Source: JBDKJS01 sp039806065
GTDB taxonomy: Bacteria > Bacteroidota > Bacteroidia > AKYH767-A > 2013-40CM-41-45
Length of the DNA: 42,415 nt
NCBI GenBank assembly: GCA_039806065.1
Contig: JBDKJS010000141.1
Location: 1-42,415 of the forward strand
Direction: 5' to 3'
Translations under genes and position numbers: made by a program
The notes under the pieces: model-generated
What the model was told of the DNA's origin: nothing
Database searches by the model: none
What the model saw: only the letters and a program-made list of their open reading frames with translations
Shown: in pieces, positions 8,383-17,166 of the stretch
Numbering within the stretch: position 1 is the first letter of the stretch
How the letters are laid out: each line of letters opens with the position of its first letter

Positions 8383-10281
8383 ATGATAAAAAACTTCTTT
8401 TCTATTACTTACTTAATTCGCTCCCTCAACAATGTAGTGGATCGGTTTCCATTAAGCATTTTATTTGCAGGGGCTATTTGTGTATTGATGAGTGGTACCA
8501 TTGAGAATCATTTTGAGGAAGAGCAAGGTCAAAAATGGATGATGAGTCTATACATTGGTTTTTTACTTTCTATAATTGTATATCTTGGATTGCCTCGTTA
8601 CGCTAAGCCGAAGCTTAAAATTTGGCTAGGTGCCATCGTTGTTTTATTGTCTTTAACTTACTTTTTTTTCCTTCCGCAGACTGATTTAGGAATCACCGAT
8701 GGTGTAAGATTCTTATTTTATGCTATAGTGTTGCATTTGATAGTAGCGTTCATTCCTTTTAACTTAATGCCTGCAACTTGGCATGATGATGTAAATGAAT
8801 TTTGGGAATACAATAAAACACTTTTTCTAAGATTTTTGTCCGGTGGACTTTATACGGCTGTACTTTGGGGCGGACTGAGTTTGGCAGTGCTTGCCATCGA
8901 TCAACTTTTTAATGTTGATATCGATTATAAAGTTTATGGCCATCTTTTTATTTGGATGGCAGGTTTATTCAATACGGTGTTTTTTTTAGGAGGATTGCCG
9001 TCAAACCAAATCATACTCAAAAGTGAAATTGCCTATCCCAAAGGTTTAAAAATTTTCACGCAGTATGTGCTGCTTCCTCTAGTTGTGATTTTTATTTTAA
9101 TTATCCATGTTTATATTATTAAAATATTGTTTACCAATAATTGGCCTAAGGGTTGGGTTACTTATTTAGTTCTATCGTTAAGTATTTCTGGAATGCTTAG
9201 CTTGTTATTGGTGTGGCCCGTGCGCAATGAGGAGCATGGTAATTGGTTTGCTTCGTTTTCTAAATATTTTTATAGTGCTCTGGTATTGCCAATAATAGTA
9301 CTTTTTATTGCCATTTTTAAACGAATTAATGATTATGGCTTCACAGAGAATAGATTTACCGTACTTGTTTTAGGAATTTGGTTGGCAGGCATTGTATTGT
9401 ATTTTTTATTTAGTAAGTATAAAAATATTAAATTGATTCCACTTTCTTTGGCTATAGCTGGAGTGGTGAGCTTTGATTCCAGTAAGATAGTTTCCAAAAC
9501 CAGTCAGCAGCAACAATTGTTGAAAATAGCATCACAGGCCGATATGTTAATGGAAGAAAAATTAGTTCCTATTGATTCAGTAAAATTGGAACAATATATA
9601 TTGGATTTTAGGAATGATTCCACAAATGTTGATCGCATGAACCCGATAGTGGAATTTAATGATAAACTTTCCTACCTTGTTGAATGGCACGGTAGAAGCG
9701 CCCTTCTAAAATTGCTCAATCCTAGTATCGTTACAAAATTGAATGGCAACATACAAAGGCAATTAGCCGATTGCGAAAATTGTAAAGTGTACGATTATCA
9801 GTTTGTTGAAATGGTAAGAAACGAGCTAGGTACAGCAAAGGCTATGCAAAACTATCAAACAGATTATAAAAATTATTATAGTACAAACCACAAGTCATCG
9901 TTGGTAAGTGTAACAGGTTATGATTTTGTTGCGTCAATGGATGCAGGCAAATCAGGATCAGCTTATGAATCAAATTTATCTTTCCCGAATGATACACTCA
10001 CAGCTTTGCTAAGCGAAATAGATTGGAAGGCGCAGCAGCTTACCCTAACCATAGCCGAGGACCATATTTTTAATTTTGATCTAAATATTTTACTGGCAGA
10101 AAATATTAAAATTGCCCTAAACGGACATGGCGATTTTGAATTTAAACAAGTTGTTGAAGTGAAGGAGCAAGCTAAATGTAGGGTGAAACTTATCATCGAA
10201 GGTATGAGCATGTATCAAACAAATGATGAGCCACTTACATTAAGTAGTCTTAAATTTAGTGTATGTATAAAATGGTTGTGA
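8383..10281 (+). CDS. DUF4153 family integral membrane protein
   Basis: A 632-residue protein whose first ~380 residues hold about ten to eleven transmembrane helices, including the conserved-looking segments IPFNLMPATWHDD (about 125-137) and GGLPSNQ (about 203-209). After about residue 385 comes a soluble region of some 250 residues, probably on one face of the membrane. The layout and the Asn/Trp-rich loop after the fourth helix fit the DUF4153 family common in Bacteroidota. No enzymatic motif is visible and the function is unknown. It starts 49 bases from the divergent FAD oxidoreductase and ends seven bases before the convergent TonB receptor stop, with no hairpin between them. Confidence 0.75.
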   Translation: MIKNFFSITYLIRSLNNVVDRFPLSILFAGAICVLMSGTIENHFEEEQGQKWMMSLYIGFLLSIIVYLGLPRYAKPKLKIWLGAIVVLLSLTYFFFLPQTDLGITDGVRFLFYAIVLHLIVAFIPFNLMPATWHDDVNEFWEYNKTLFLRFLSGGLYTAVLWGGLSLAVLAIDQLFNVDIDYKVYGHLFIWMAGLFNTVFFLGGLPSNQIILKSEIAYPKGLKIFTQYVLLPLVVIFILIIHVYIIKILFTNNWPKGWVTYLVLSLSISGMLSLLLVWPVRNEEHGNWFASFSKYFYSALVLPIIVLFIAIFKRINDYGFTENRFTVLVLGIWLAGIVLYFLFSKYKNIKLIPLSLAIAGVVSFDSSKIVSKTSQQQQLLKIASQADMLMEEKLVPIDSVKLEQYILDFRNDSTNVDRMNPIVEFNDKLSYLVEWHGRSALLKLLNPSIVTKLNGNIQRQLADCENCKVYDYQFVEMVRNELGTAKAMQNYQTDYKNYYSTNHKSSLVSVTGYDFVASMDAGKSGSAYESNLSFPNDTLTALLSEIDWKAQQLTLTIAEDHIFNFDLNILLAENIKIALNGHGDFEFKQVVEVKEQAKCRVKLIIEGMSMYQTNDEPLTLSSLKFSVCIKWL

Positions 10282-10288
10282 TTGAGCG

Positions 10289-12409
10289 TTATTTGCTAAA
10301 ACTCCACCTAACACCAGCAAATATCCTTGCGCCTTGATTGGGTGCATATACATAAGTGGGATCAAAAGATAAAGCATAAGGATTTTCAGGTGTTGAAGCG
10401 ATACTTCCATCCAAGTTGTAATTTACCTGCTTGTCAAATGGGTCGTGTGATCTGGCAATCAAAAATGGCACTCCCTTTGCCGGTGTCCAATTCAATAAAT
10501 TTTTAATTCCTGCATAGCATTCTAATTGTTTAAATTTTGTATATCTAAGTTGAATGTTTTGGATGCTCCACCAAGGTGAAGTGTTTGGTCGCGGGTCTAG
10601 CGTGCCTGCAAGAGGTAATAGCATGGGGCTATACAAATTGCCTGAATAATCAATGTTTAATGACTGTTTTCTTAAGGTGTAACTTATGGTCCATGTAGTG
10701 CTAAAATGCTCTGTGAGCAACTGTCTTTTTTTTACCCCATTTTCAATGCTATTGTTTTCCATAATTGTGGCACCTAATTGCATGGTCAACTTATCAAAAG
10801 TGCCCTCCATATTTATGCTCAAACCTTGACTTATGGCATGGCCATTCAAATTGCCATAAATGATTTGATTTGGATTGGTTAAATAATCTGGAATTATTCT
10901 ATTAGAAAACCGCGTGCTGAAGGCTGAAATTTCTAAGTTGAGTAAGCTATAGATGCCAATAAATATTTTTTTAGTATAATTTAGATTGATGTTTATTGAT
11001 GATTCGGGTTTTAGTTTATCTTTTAATATAATGCTTCTTGCACCAGTTAAGGCTGCATGTTCCTCGGTAAATAAATTTACCACTCTAAATCCGCTTCCTG
11101 TATTGAATCTAATGTTTGACAAAGGCCCAGTTTTTATTTTTAGTGCTAAGCGTGGTGTTACAATACTTTTATGAGTCGGGTGATAATCATATCGGCAAGC
11201 AAAAGATACAGTATGCTTGTCAAGAATTTTGATTTCGTCTTGAAAAAATGCACCTGGTAAAAGTGATCGGTTGAATGAATTATTGCTGTTGGTATTTTGT
11301 AAATAGTTGACAGAACTATCATCATAGTAACTTAGGTATTTTATTGCCGAGCCAAGTAGCAGTTCATGCCTCTTTATTGATTTTTGCCAGGTGGTTTGAA
11401 TAAAATAAACATGCTGTTTGGCGTTGAAATCAGTATTGCCGTAAACGCTATTTTGTTTATGGCCTATCAGCGAATAGGATAAATGAAAGTTGGTTTTGTT
11501 GCTCCACTGATTTTGGCCTAATATTTCATATCTATTTGTGTAAATGTTTTCGCCATATATTTCATTGCCGCCACGGTATTTTTTATCCCAAATCATTTGT
11601 CCACCCCAACGGTCCTCATATAGGTAACGAACTGCTATTTGGTGATTTGATCCATTGCCCGAATAATATTGTAGCTTATTAAATGTTGAGAGCCTATTTT
11701 GAAGTGTTACATCAGTGTAGCCATCATTATTTGCATCTTTAGGATTGTTGTACAAAAAATAGTTGAATCCGCTCAATAACTTCACCTGTTTGCTGATGGG
11801 CTTACTCCAGCTGATATCTGTATTGCTTTCACCCCATGAAGTAACCATTTGATCTATTGTGAGTGAACCATTAGCTGTTGGTTTTTTGGTGATCACATTA
11901 ATTAAACCAGCCACAGCCTCGCTGCCATACAGCGCTGATGCTGGACCCTTTACAATTTCAATCCTTTCAATCAAGCCATTGGGAATACCACTCAATCCAT
12001 AAACCGATCCTAAACTGCTTACTATAGGCATTCCATCTATTAGCATCATGGTATATGGCCCTTCAAGTCCATTGATGTGTATATCGCCAGTATTGCAGAG
12101 ATTGCAGTTGATTTGAGGCCGTACACCATTAATGGTTTGTAATGCTTCAAATAGGTTTGGGCTGGGATTTAACTTTAGAAACGCTTGGTTATAAACTTCT
12201 ACTGGCACAGGGCTTTCTGATCGGTGGATAGCTTTCATAGTTCCACTCACCACTATTTCGTCTAGCTTTAAATTTTTAATGGTATCCGCATTTAACTCCA
12301 CACTTGTTCCCGCTTTGGCAATAGTAGTAATACCCATGATAGCACTTAAAAGTAACCAGCTAGCTAGGAGTATATTTAGATTTTTGTGATGAATGTTAAG
12401 CAAATCCAA
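10289..12409 (-). CDS. TonB-dependent outer-membrane receptor, probably metal-related
   Basis: A 706-residue receptor with a signal peptide (about residues 1-34, ending AKA), a TonB-box-like LDEIVVSGT (about 49-57), a plug domain (about 60-180: VEVYNQ, INGLEGPYTMMLIDGMP, RIEIVKGPASALYGSEAV, GLINVITK) and a beta-barrel ending in aromatic FAGVRWSFSK. There is no N-terminal carboxypeptidase-like domain, so it is a classical importer rather than a SusC polysaccharide receptor. A cysteine pair (NCNLCN, about 99-104) lies in the plug. Divergence from a DtxR-family gene and a palindrome inside its promoter suggest uptake of iron or another metal chelate under metal repression; the ligand itself is inferred only from that context. 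Confidence 0.9.
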   Translation of the reverse strand: MDLLNIHHKNLNILLASWLLLSAIMGITTIAKAGTSVELNADTIKNLKLDEIVVSGTMKAIHRSESPVPVEVYNQAFLKLNPSPNLFEALQTINGVRPQINCNLCNTGDIHINGLEGPYTMMLIDGMPIVSSLGSVYGLSGIPNGLIERIEIVKGPASALYGSEAVAGLINVITKKPTANGSLTIDQMVTSWGESNTDISWSKPISKQVKLLSGFNYFLYNNPKDANNDGYTDVTLQNRLSTFNKLQYYSGNGSNHQIAVRYLYEDRWGGQMIWDKKYRGGNEIYGENIYTNRYEILGQNQWSNKTNFHLSYSLIGHKQNSVYGNTDFNAKQHVYFIQTTWQKSIKRHELLLGSAIKYLSYYDDSSVNYLQNTNSNNSFNRSLLPGAFFQDEIKILDKHTVSFACRYDYHPTHKSIVTPRLALKIKTGPLSNIRFNTGSGFRVVNLFTEEHAALTGARSIILKDKLKPESSININLNYTKKIFIGIYSLLNLEISAFSTRFSNRIIPDYLTNPNQIIYGNLNGHAISQGLSINMEGTFDKLTMQLGATIMENNSIENGVKKRQLLTEHFSTTWTISYTLRKQSLNIDYSGNLYSPMLLPLAGTLDPRPNTSPWWSIQNIQLRYTKFKQLECYAGIKNLLNWTPAKGVPFLIARSHDPFDKQVNYNLDGSIASTPENPYALSFDPTYVYAPNQGARIFAGVRWSFSK

Positions 12410-12422
12410 TAAATTAGTTTGG

Positions 12423-12454
12423 CAAAATTACAAAAGTTAGGCTTATCTAACAAA
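12423..12454 (-). promoter_or_regulatory. Promoter of the TonB-dependent receptor
   Basis: On the minus strand: TTTG (plus-strand CAAA at 12451-12454), a 20-base spacer, then TAATTTTGC (-7 box at 12423-12430). This fits the Bacteroidota consensus. The box ends 13 bases before the ATG at 12409, so the leader would be only about 8-10 bases. The spacer contains the palindrome described separately. Confidence 0.7.
12436..12451. promoter_or_regulatory. Candidate DtxR-family operator
   Basis: GTTAGGCTTATCTAAC is an inverted repeat with five-base arms (GTTAG/CTAAC) around six bases. Its TTAGGCT half resembles the TTAGG-type half sites of DtxR/IdeR/MntR operators. It fills the spacer between the -33 and -7 boxes of the receptor promoter and lies 43 bases upstream of the DtxR-family start codon, where it could also control the regulator. 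Inference from position and symmetry. Confidence 0.55.
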
Positions 12455-12494
12455 AATAATTTTATTTGTCAAAATAAATGTTGTTTCTTGCATT

Positions 12495-13148
12495 ATGCTT
12501 AGCAATGCAGAGGAAAATTACCTAAAGACCCTACTCCGGCTCACGGTGCAGTCGGGTAACAAGGAGGCTGGTACTAATGAATTGGCTAATATGCTTGGTG
12601 TTAAGCCAGCCACCGCCAATGATATGCTTAAGAAACTGAAGGCAAAAAATTTAGTTGACTATGAGCGATATGGAAAAATTAGACTTACTGCAGCTGGAAA
12701 AAAATGGGGGATTGATATAGTGAGGAAGCACCGCTTGTGGGAAACTTTTTTATATCATAAATTAGGATTCAGCTGGGATGAAGTTCATGAAGTGGCTGAG
12801 CAATTAGAACATATTCAATCAGCAAAATTGATTGATAAATTGGACGAATTTTTGAATTTTCCACAGTATGATCCTCATGGCGACCCCATACCATCCAAAA
12901 AGGGAGAGATGAAGGTAGTATATAAGCAAACGTTATTTGATATTGCCCCTGGAAAACACTGTAAAATGGTGGCAGTAAAGGATAATTCAACCACATTTTT
13001 AAAGTATGTAGTGAACCTCGGGTTAGGATTGAACGATAAATTAAGAGTAGTTTCCAAAAATGATTTTGATGCCCAAGTAGTGATTGAAGTTGATGGGAAA
13101 AAAATTTCCGTTAGTAAAAAGTTTGCTGAAAATATTTTTGTGATTTAA
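12495..13148 (+). CDS. DtxR/MntR-family metal-dependent transcriptional repressor
   Basis: A 217-residue protein with the three parts of the long DtxR type. An N-terminal winged helix (residues 1-65: SNAEENYLKTLLRL, ELANMLGVKPATANDMLKKL as helix-turn-helix, LVDYERYGKIRLT as wing) is followed by a metal-binding and dimerisation domain (about 70-140, with VRKHRLWETFL and EQLEHIQS, the His/Glu-bearing helices of the family). The C-terminal SH3/FeoA-like domain spans about 148-217. With bound Fe2+ or Mn2+ it should repress transport genes. The divergent TonB receptor and the palindrome between the genes make that receptor the obvious target. Sequence alone does not decide between iron and manganese. 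Confidence 0.92.
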   Translation: MLSNAEENYLKTLLRLTVQSGNKEAGTNELANMLGVKPATANDMLKKLKAKNLVDYERYGKIRLTAAGKKWGIDIVRKHRLWETFLYHKLGFSWDEVHEVAEQLEHIQSAKLIDKLDEFLNFPQYDPHGDPIPSKKGEMKVVYKQTLFDIAPGKHCKMVAVKDNSTTFLKYVVNLGLGLNDKLRVVSKNDFDAQVVIEVDGKKISVSKKFAENIFVI

Positions 13149-13180
13149 AGAAGATCAGTTAAAACTTTGCTTTGAATGTA

Positions 13181-13188
13181 TAGTTTTG
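13181..13188 (+). promoter_or_regulatory. -7 promoter element next to the cytidylyltransferase start
   Basis: TAGTTTTG matches TAnnTTTG and ends only four bases before the ATG at 13193. No good TTTG is found at the usual distance upstream. If used, the transcript would be leaderless or nearly so. Confidence 0.45.
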
Positions 13189-13192
13189 TGCA

Positions 13193-13894
13193 ATGAATAT
13201 TTTGGCTATTATTCCTGCTCGCGGTGGAAGCAAGGGCGTTCCAGGGAAAAATTTAAAAAAAATTAATGATATTTCATTAGTAGGGTGGAGCGCCATTCAT
13301 GCTAAAGAAAGTAAGTTAATTACCCGAACCATTATATCAAGCGATAGTGAAGCCATCATTGCGGAAGCGGTGAAACATGGTGCTGAGGCTCCTTTTATAA
13401 GGCCAGCTGAGTTGGCAGGCGATTTAGTACTCGATTGGCCAGTGTTTGTTCATGCCCTGGATTATCTTAAAAATTCAGAAAACTATATACCTGATTTTGT
13501 TGTCCACCTTAGACCCACTGCTCCTTTGCGAAAGCAGGGCTGGATAGATAGCGCCATTCAATTACTCATAGATCATCCTGAGGCCGATAGTGTGCGCTCC
13601 GTTTCGATGCCTGATAAACATCCATATCGGATTTTTAGAATTGCAGCCGATGGGTACCTAGACCCCATCATGAAGGATGAACATCCTACTCCTTATTTAC
13701 TCCGAAGGCAAGACTTACCACCAATGTATTATTATAATTGCGTGATAGATGTTACTAAACCGTCCACCCTATATCAAAAGCAAAGCATGACAGGCGATAA
13801 GCTATTGCCTTATATCATGAACCCTGATGAAGTAATTGATATTGATGCACCAATAGACTTGGAGATAGCAAGTTTGATGATGCGCCAAAAGTAA
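13193..13894 (+). CDS. Acylneuraminate cytidylyltransferase family protein (CMP-nonulosonate synthetase type)
   Basis: A 233-residue cytosolic enzyme expected to join CTP to a nonulosonic or related keto acid, giving the CMP-sugar used by surface-glycan transferases. The N-terminus AIIPARGGSKGVPGKNLK (residues 5-22) is the CTP-binding signature, followed by ISSDSEAI (about 48-55) and LRPTAPLRK (about 104-112), which binds the nucleotide/sugar. The C-terminus has IDIDAPIDLEIA (about 215-226), with metal-ligand aspartates as in NeuA/KdsB-like folds. No synthase (NeuB) or epimerase partner is in the window, so the sugar is unknown: sialic, legionaminic, pseudaminic acid or another. It begins 44 bases after the DtxR gene but has its own -7 element. 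Confidence 0.87.
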   Translation: MNILAIIPARGGSKGVPGKNLKKINDISLVGWSAIHAKESKLITRTIISSDSEAIIAEAVKHGAEAPFIRPAELAGDLVLDWPVFVHALDYLKNSENYIPDFVVHLRPTAPLRKQGWIDSAIQLLIDHPEADSVRSVSMPDKHPYRIFRIAADGYLDPIMKDEHPTPYLLRRQDLPPMYYYNCVIDVTKPSTLYQKQSMTGDKLLPYIMNPDEVIDIDAPIDLEIASLMMRQK

Positions 13895-13952
13895 TTCTAC
13901 TTAGATTGATTACAAATTTATCCATCCTTCACCTTACATCGAATCATTAGTT

Positions 13953-13960
13953 TAACTTTG
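13953..13960 (+). promoter_or_regulatory. -7 promoter element of the response regulator operon
   Basis: TAACTTTGC matches TAnnTTTG with the preferred following C. It ends seven bases before the ATG at 13968. No clear -33 TTTG is seen. This would drive the genes from 13968 to 19743. Confidence 0.5.
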
Positions 13961-13967
13961 CGCCAAC

Positions 13968-14348
13968 ATGACCAAAGAAATTAAAATACTAGTTTGTGAA
14001 GATGATGAATTGGTGCTTAAAATGGTAGAGTTTCGGCTGCTGAAAGATGGGTACCATGTAATTACCGCAATCGATGGCAAAGAAGCTTATCTCAAAGCAC
14101 AAACTGAACTTCCAGATTTAATAATAACAGATATAATGATGCCTTATCTTACTGGCTTGGAGTTTGTAAGTAAAATTAGACAGGAAATTAAACTTACATC
14201 ACCTATCATTATTGTATCATCTATAGGGTTGGAGAATACCGTTCTTGAGGCCTTCCATCAAGGGGCTGATGACTTTATTACCAAACCATTTAGTCCCAAT
14301 GAACTTTCACTAAGGGTTCAAAAACTACTAAGCCGTCCTATTAGGTAA
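13968..14348 (+). CDS. Single-domain response regulator (CheY-like receiver)
   Basis: A 126-residue stand-alone receiver domain. The acidic pocket is E11-D12-D13, the phosphoacceptor is D55 in ITDIMMP, the switch Ser lies in IIIVSSIG (about 81-88) and K106 lies in FITKPFSP. No output domain is present, so it must act by protein-protein contact. It is the first gene of a same-strand run with a YaiO barrel, a CotH-like kinase, a HEAT protein and a GT2 synthase (15 bases to the next gene), which suggests that phosphorylation gates polymer synthesis or export, as c-di-GMP or receiver proteins do in other exopolysaccharide systems (inference). The cognate histidine kinase is not in the window. Confidence 0.92.
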   Translation: MTKEIKILVCEDDELVLKMVEFRLLKDGYHVITAIDGKEAYLKAQTELPDLIITDIMMPYLTGLEFVSKIRQEIKLTSPIIIVSSIGLENTVLEAFHQGADDFITKPFSPNELSLRVQKLLSRPIR

Positions 14349-14363
14349 TATTTTTTCACTTTA

Positions 14364-15695
14364 ATGAAACTTTTTGCTCCCAAATACTTAGTAATTGGTT
14401 TAATGACTCTTTATAAACACTTATTGCTAATCTTGTTATTCACTTCATCAGTGTTTAAAGCTCATGCCATGGCAGTAGGTGATAGTAGCATTGTGATAAC
14501 CGATACCACTAATATAGACCAATTGTATAAAACCGGAATACAATTAAGCTACAAAAAAGACTTTATAAAGGCACGTGCCATTTTTGAAAAAATATTAGAA
14601 GTGAAACCCTCCTATACTGATGTGCGCACCTCACTTGCCCGTGCTTACATGTGGGATAAAAAATACGAAGAAGCCCGCACACAATTAGGCATCATTCTTA
14701 CTGATGAACCCTATAATGTGGAAGCGCTAGTGGCATTAATTGATGTGGAAACTTGGATTGGCAATAATTCGGTGGCACAGCAGTACCTGAAACAGGCATT
14801 GGGTAATTATCCAAATAATGAAGACCTTTTGATAAGGAAGGCAAAGGTGCAATTCTCCAATAACGAAAAAGAAAATGGCGCCATTACCCTTAGAAAAGTA
14901 TTGGATGTAAATCCAGGAAACAAAGAAGCACTAGAAATGCTTCAAAGATTGGACGTGAGTAGCCTTAATAATAGAATGCAAGTAAGTTACGAAGTCGACT
15001 ATTTCGATCAAACAGATCTACCACAACAATATGCCGCTGTAGAAGCAGGTCATTCATTCAAGTTTGGTACATTCATTGGTAGAGTAGGGCTGGCTAATAG
15101 ATTTGATAGAAATGGTGTGCAATATGAGGTAGATGGTTATTTAAAATTAATTAAAAATTCCTATATGTATGTCAATGGTGGCTATTCAGCCTCCACCATA
15201 TTCCCAGAGTATAGGGCAGGACTTGAACATTTTCATAAACTTGGAGCAGGTTTTGAATTAAGTGGTGGATTTAGATACTTATATTTTGATCAACCAGGTG
15301 TTACTGTTTATACCATGAGCCTGGGTAATTATTTTAAAAAATATTGGATTTCGGCCCGCGCATTTGTTACCCCAAGAAAGAATGACCTCATTCAATCTTC
15401 TAGCTTTGCCTTAAATAATTCTGTAACCGTACTAGCTTTCTTTAGAAATTATTTTGGAGATGCCGACAATTTTTTTGGAATGCGATTGGGTTCAGGTCAA
15501 TCTCCGGATCAAAGAAGGATAATAGATAAAAATCCTGTGAGACTTAGGTCATACCAAGGCGCATTTGAATATCAGAAGAGAATTTTTAATTATGTGGTAA
15601 TGCGAGCCGAGCTAGGGTTTGCAGATGAGCAAGTAACTAGCACGCGTGAACGGAAGAGACTCTCGTTCGGAATAAATTTTAAAACACTATTTTAG
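14364..15695 (+). CDS. TPR-containing YaiO-family outer-membrane beta-barrel protein
   Basis: A 443-residue exported protein. A signal peptide ends near residue 34 (KAHA). A second ATG at 14403 gives a more typical, shorter signal peptide and may be the real start. Residues about 50-200 form four tetratricopeptide repeats (LYKTGIQLSYKKDFIKARAI, ARAYMWDKKYEEARTQLGII, VALIDVETWIGNNSVAQQYL, KAKVQFSNNEKENGAITL). From about 205 to the end alternating aromatic/hydrophobic strands (SYEVDYFDQT, GGYSASTIFPEYRAGLEHFH, RLSFGINFKTLF) form the YaiO-type barrel with a C-terminal Phe. The TPR-plus-barrel plan resembles BcsC, PgaA and AlgK/AlgE polymer exporters, so it probably exports the product of the GT2 synthase downstream. 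Confidence 0.85.
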   Translation: MKLFAPKYLVIGLMTLYKHLLLILLFTSSVFKAHAMAVGDSSIVITDTTNIDQLYKTGIQLSYKKDFIKARAIFEKILEVKPSYTDVRTSLARAYMWDKKYEEARTQLGIILTDEPYNVEALVALIDVETWIGNNSVAQQYLKQALGNYPNNEDLLIRKAKVQFSNNEKENGAITLRKVLDVNPGNKEALEMLQRLDVSSLNNRMQVSYEVDYFDQTDLPQQYAAVEAGHSFKFGTFIGRVGLANRFDRNGVQYEVDGYLKLIKNSYMYVNGGYSASTIFPEYRAGLEHFHKLGAGFELSGGFRYLYFDQPGVTVYTMSLGNYFKKYWISARAFVTPRKNDLIQSSSFALNNSVTVLAFFRNYFGDADNFFGMRLGSGQSPDQRRIIDKNPVRLRSYQGAFEYQKRIFNYVVMRAELGFADEQVTSTRERKRLSFGINFKTLF

Positions 15696-15761
15696 AAACC
15701 TAATTCCATTGCAGATAAATTTAAACTACCTCATTTGACTAAAGCCATCACATACCGCTTC

Positions 15762-17075
15762 ATGAAAGACAAGCTATATTTTTTGCTATTGATTGCCATC
15801 TCTACCATTGCCGGAGCAAAGGCACCTAAGAAAGATTTTCAATTTGGCGAACAATTTTTTACTAAAGATACTGTTCATACCATTCGAATAAATTTTATAG
15901 AGTGTAATTACTGGGACTCACTCAAGATGGGAAAGAAAATTCAAGATAGCTTAAACATTACCACTTATCTACAAGGCAATGTTACTATTGACGGGAAAAA
16001 ACTTTACTCCTGTGGTGTGCGTTTTAAAGGGGAATCGAGCTATGAATTTTATCCCGGTGATAAAAAATCGTTCAGAATAAAATTTAATAAATTTATAAAG
16101 GATCAAATGTACATGGGGTTAGAAGATATCAACCTCAACAATAATTTTAAAGATCCTACCATGCTTCGTGAAAAAATCTATCTAGATTTATTAAAGAAGT
16201 ACAATTGCCCCGCTCCAAGAGCCAGCTATGCCAAAGTTTTTGTCAATGATAAATTTTTAGGACTTTACCTGGTGACTGACAATATCGGAGATTCTTTTCT
16301 AAAAAGATTTTTCAAAACTGATAAAGGCTCGCTCTTTCAAGGCGAACCCCTAGCAAATTTTGAATATATTTCTAACAATCAAGTTGACTATTATCCACGG
16401 TATATATTAAAAAATAATAAGGTAGAAAATGACTGGACAGAACTAGTCAATTTTATAAAATTGGTAAATGACACAGCGCGCAGCGAACAGGCTTTTATGG
16501 ATGCTCTTGAATCAAAGTTTGATTTGGACAAATGCTTAAAGGCTTGGGCTATTAATAATCTGCTCGGCAATATCGATGCCTATAATATTTTCTATCCCCA
16601 TAACTTTTATTTTTATCAAGATAGTAGCCAAGGGCGCTGGCACTGGATTTCAGTAGATGGCAATTACTCTTTTGCAGCATGGAATTCAGTAAAAAATATG
16701 ACCCAACTCACTAACATGAGTGTGTTTGTGCCTGATTCTGTGCCTTACCAAGGCCCTAGACCATTGCTTACTAACACCATTGTAAAAAATAAATTGATCA
16801 GAAAGAGATATGTAGAAATTGTTCAGCAATTACTGGCCAATGATTTTAATGCAGCTGCCATGGATAAAAGAATTGACAGCCTTGCCATGAGAATCAGACT
16901 CTATGTTTATGCCGATACTAAAAAAATGTATACCAACCTAGATTTCGATACCAATCTTAAAACTACCCTTGGCGATCCATTAGATCCAGGTAACTTTATT
17001 CCAGGTCTGAAAGTGTTCATTGCCGAAAGGCGAAGACATATTGAAGCTGAACTTAGGCAATCAACTAAGGATTAA
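15762..17075 (+). CDS. Secreted CotH-like kinase-fold protein
   Basis: A 437-residue protein from the ATG at 15762; a TTG at 15735 would only lengthen the signal peptide. The signal peptide ends near residue 21 (AGAKA). The CotH family includes atypical protein kinases of spore coats. Here GVRFKGESSYEF (about 83-94) and KKSFRIKFNKF (about 99-109) form the N-lobe region, VNDKFLGLYLVTDN (about 159-172) the hinge, GNIDAYN (about 269-275, catalytic-type D272) and ISVDGNYSF (about 296-304, D299) the metal/catalytic residues. The usual WDxD is altered to VDGN with the first Asp kept. Exported location plus neighbours suggest that it modifies a secreted polymer or surface protein. Activity is not proven. 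Confidence 0.82.
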   Translation: MKDKLYFLLLIAISTIAGAKAPKKDFQFGEQFFTKDTVHTIRINFIECNYWDSLKMGKKIQDSLNITTYLQGNVTIDGKKLYSCGVRFKGESSYEFYPGDKKSFRIKFNKFIKDQMYMGLEDINLNNNFKDPTMLREKIYLDLLKKYNCPAPRASYAKVFVNDKFLGLYLVTDNIGDSFLKRFFKTDKGSLFQGEPLANFEYISNNQVDYYPRYILKNNKVENDWTELVNFIKLVNDTARSEQAFMDALESKFDLDKCLKAWAINNLLGNIDAYNIFYPHNFYFYQDSSQGRWHWISVDGNYSFAAWNSVKNMTQLTNMSVFVPDSVPYQGPRPLLTNTIVKNKLIRKRYVEIVQQLLANDFNAAAMDKRIDSLAMRIRLYVYADTKKMYTNLDFDTNLKTTLGDPLDPGNFIPGLKVFIAERRRHIEAELRQSTKD

Positions 17076-17166
17076 TAACGAATTTGTTGAATAACTTTTT
17101 TAAAACTCCAGTTTTCTAAAACCACTTCGGCTTAATTTCGTATCAATAATATTTTAAAAATTATTG

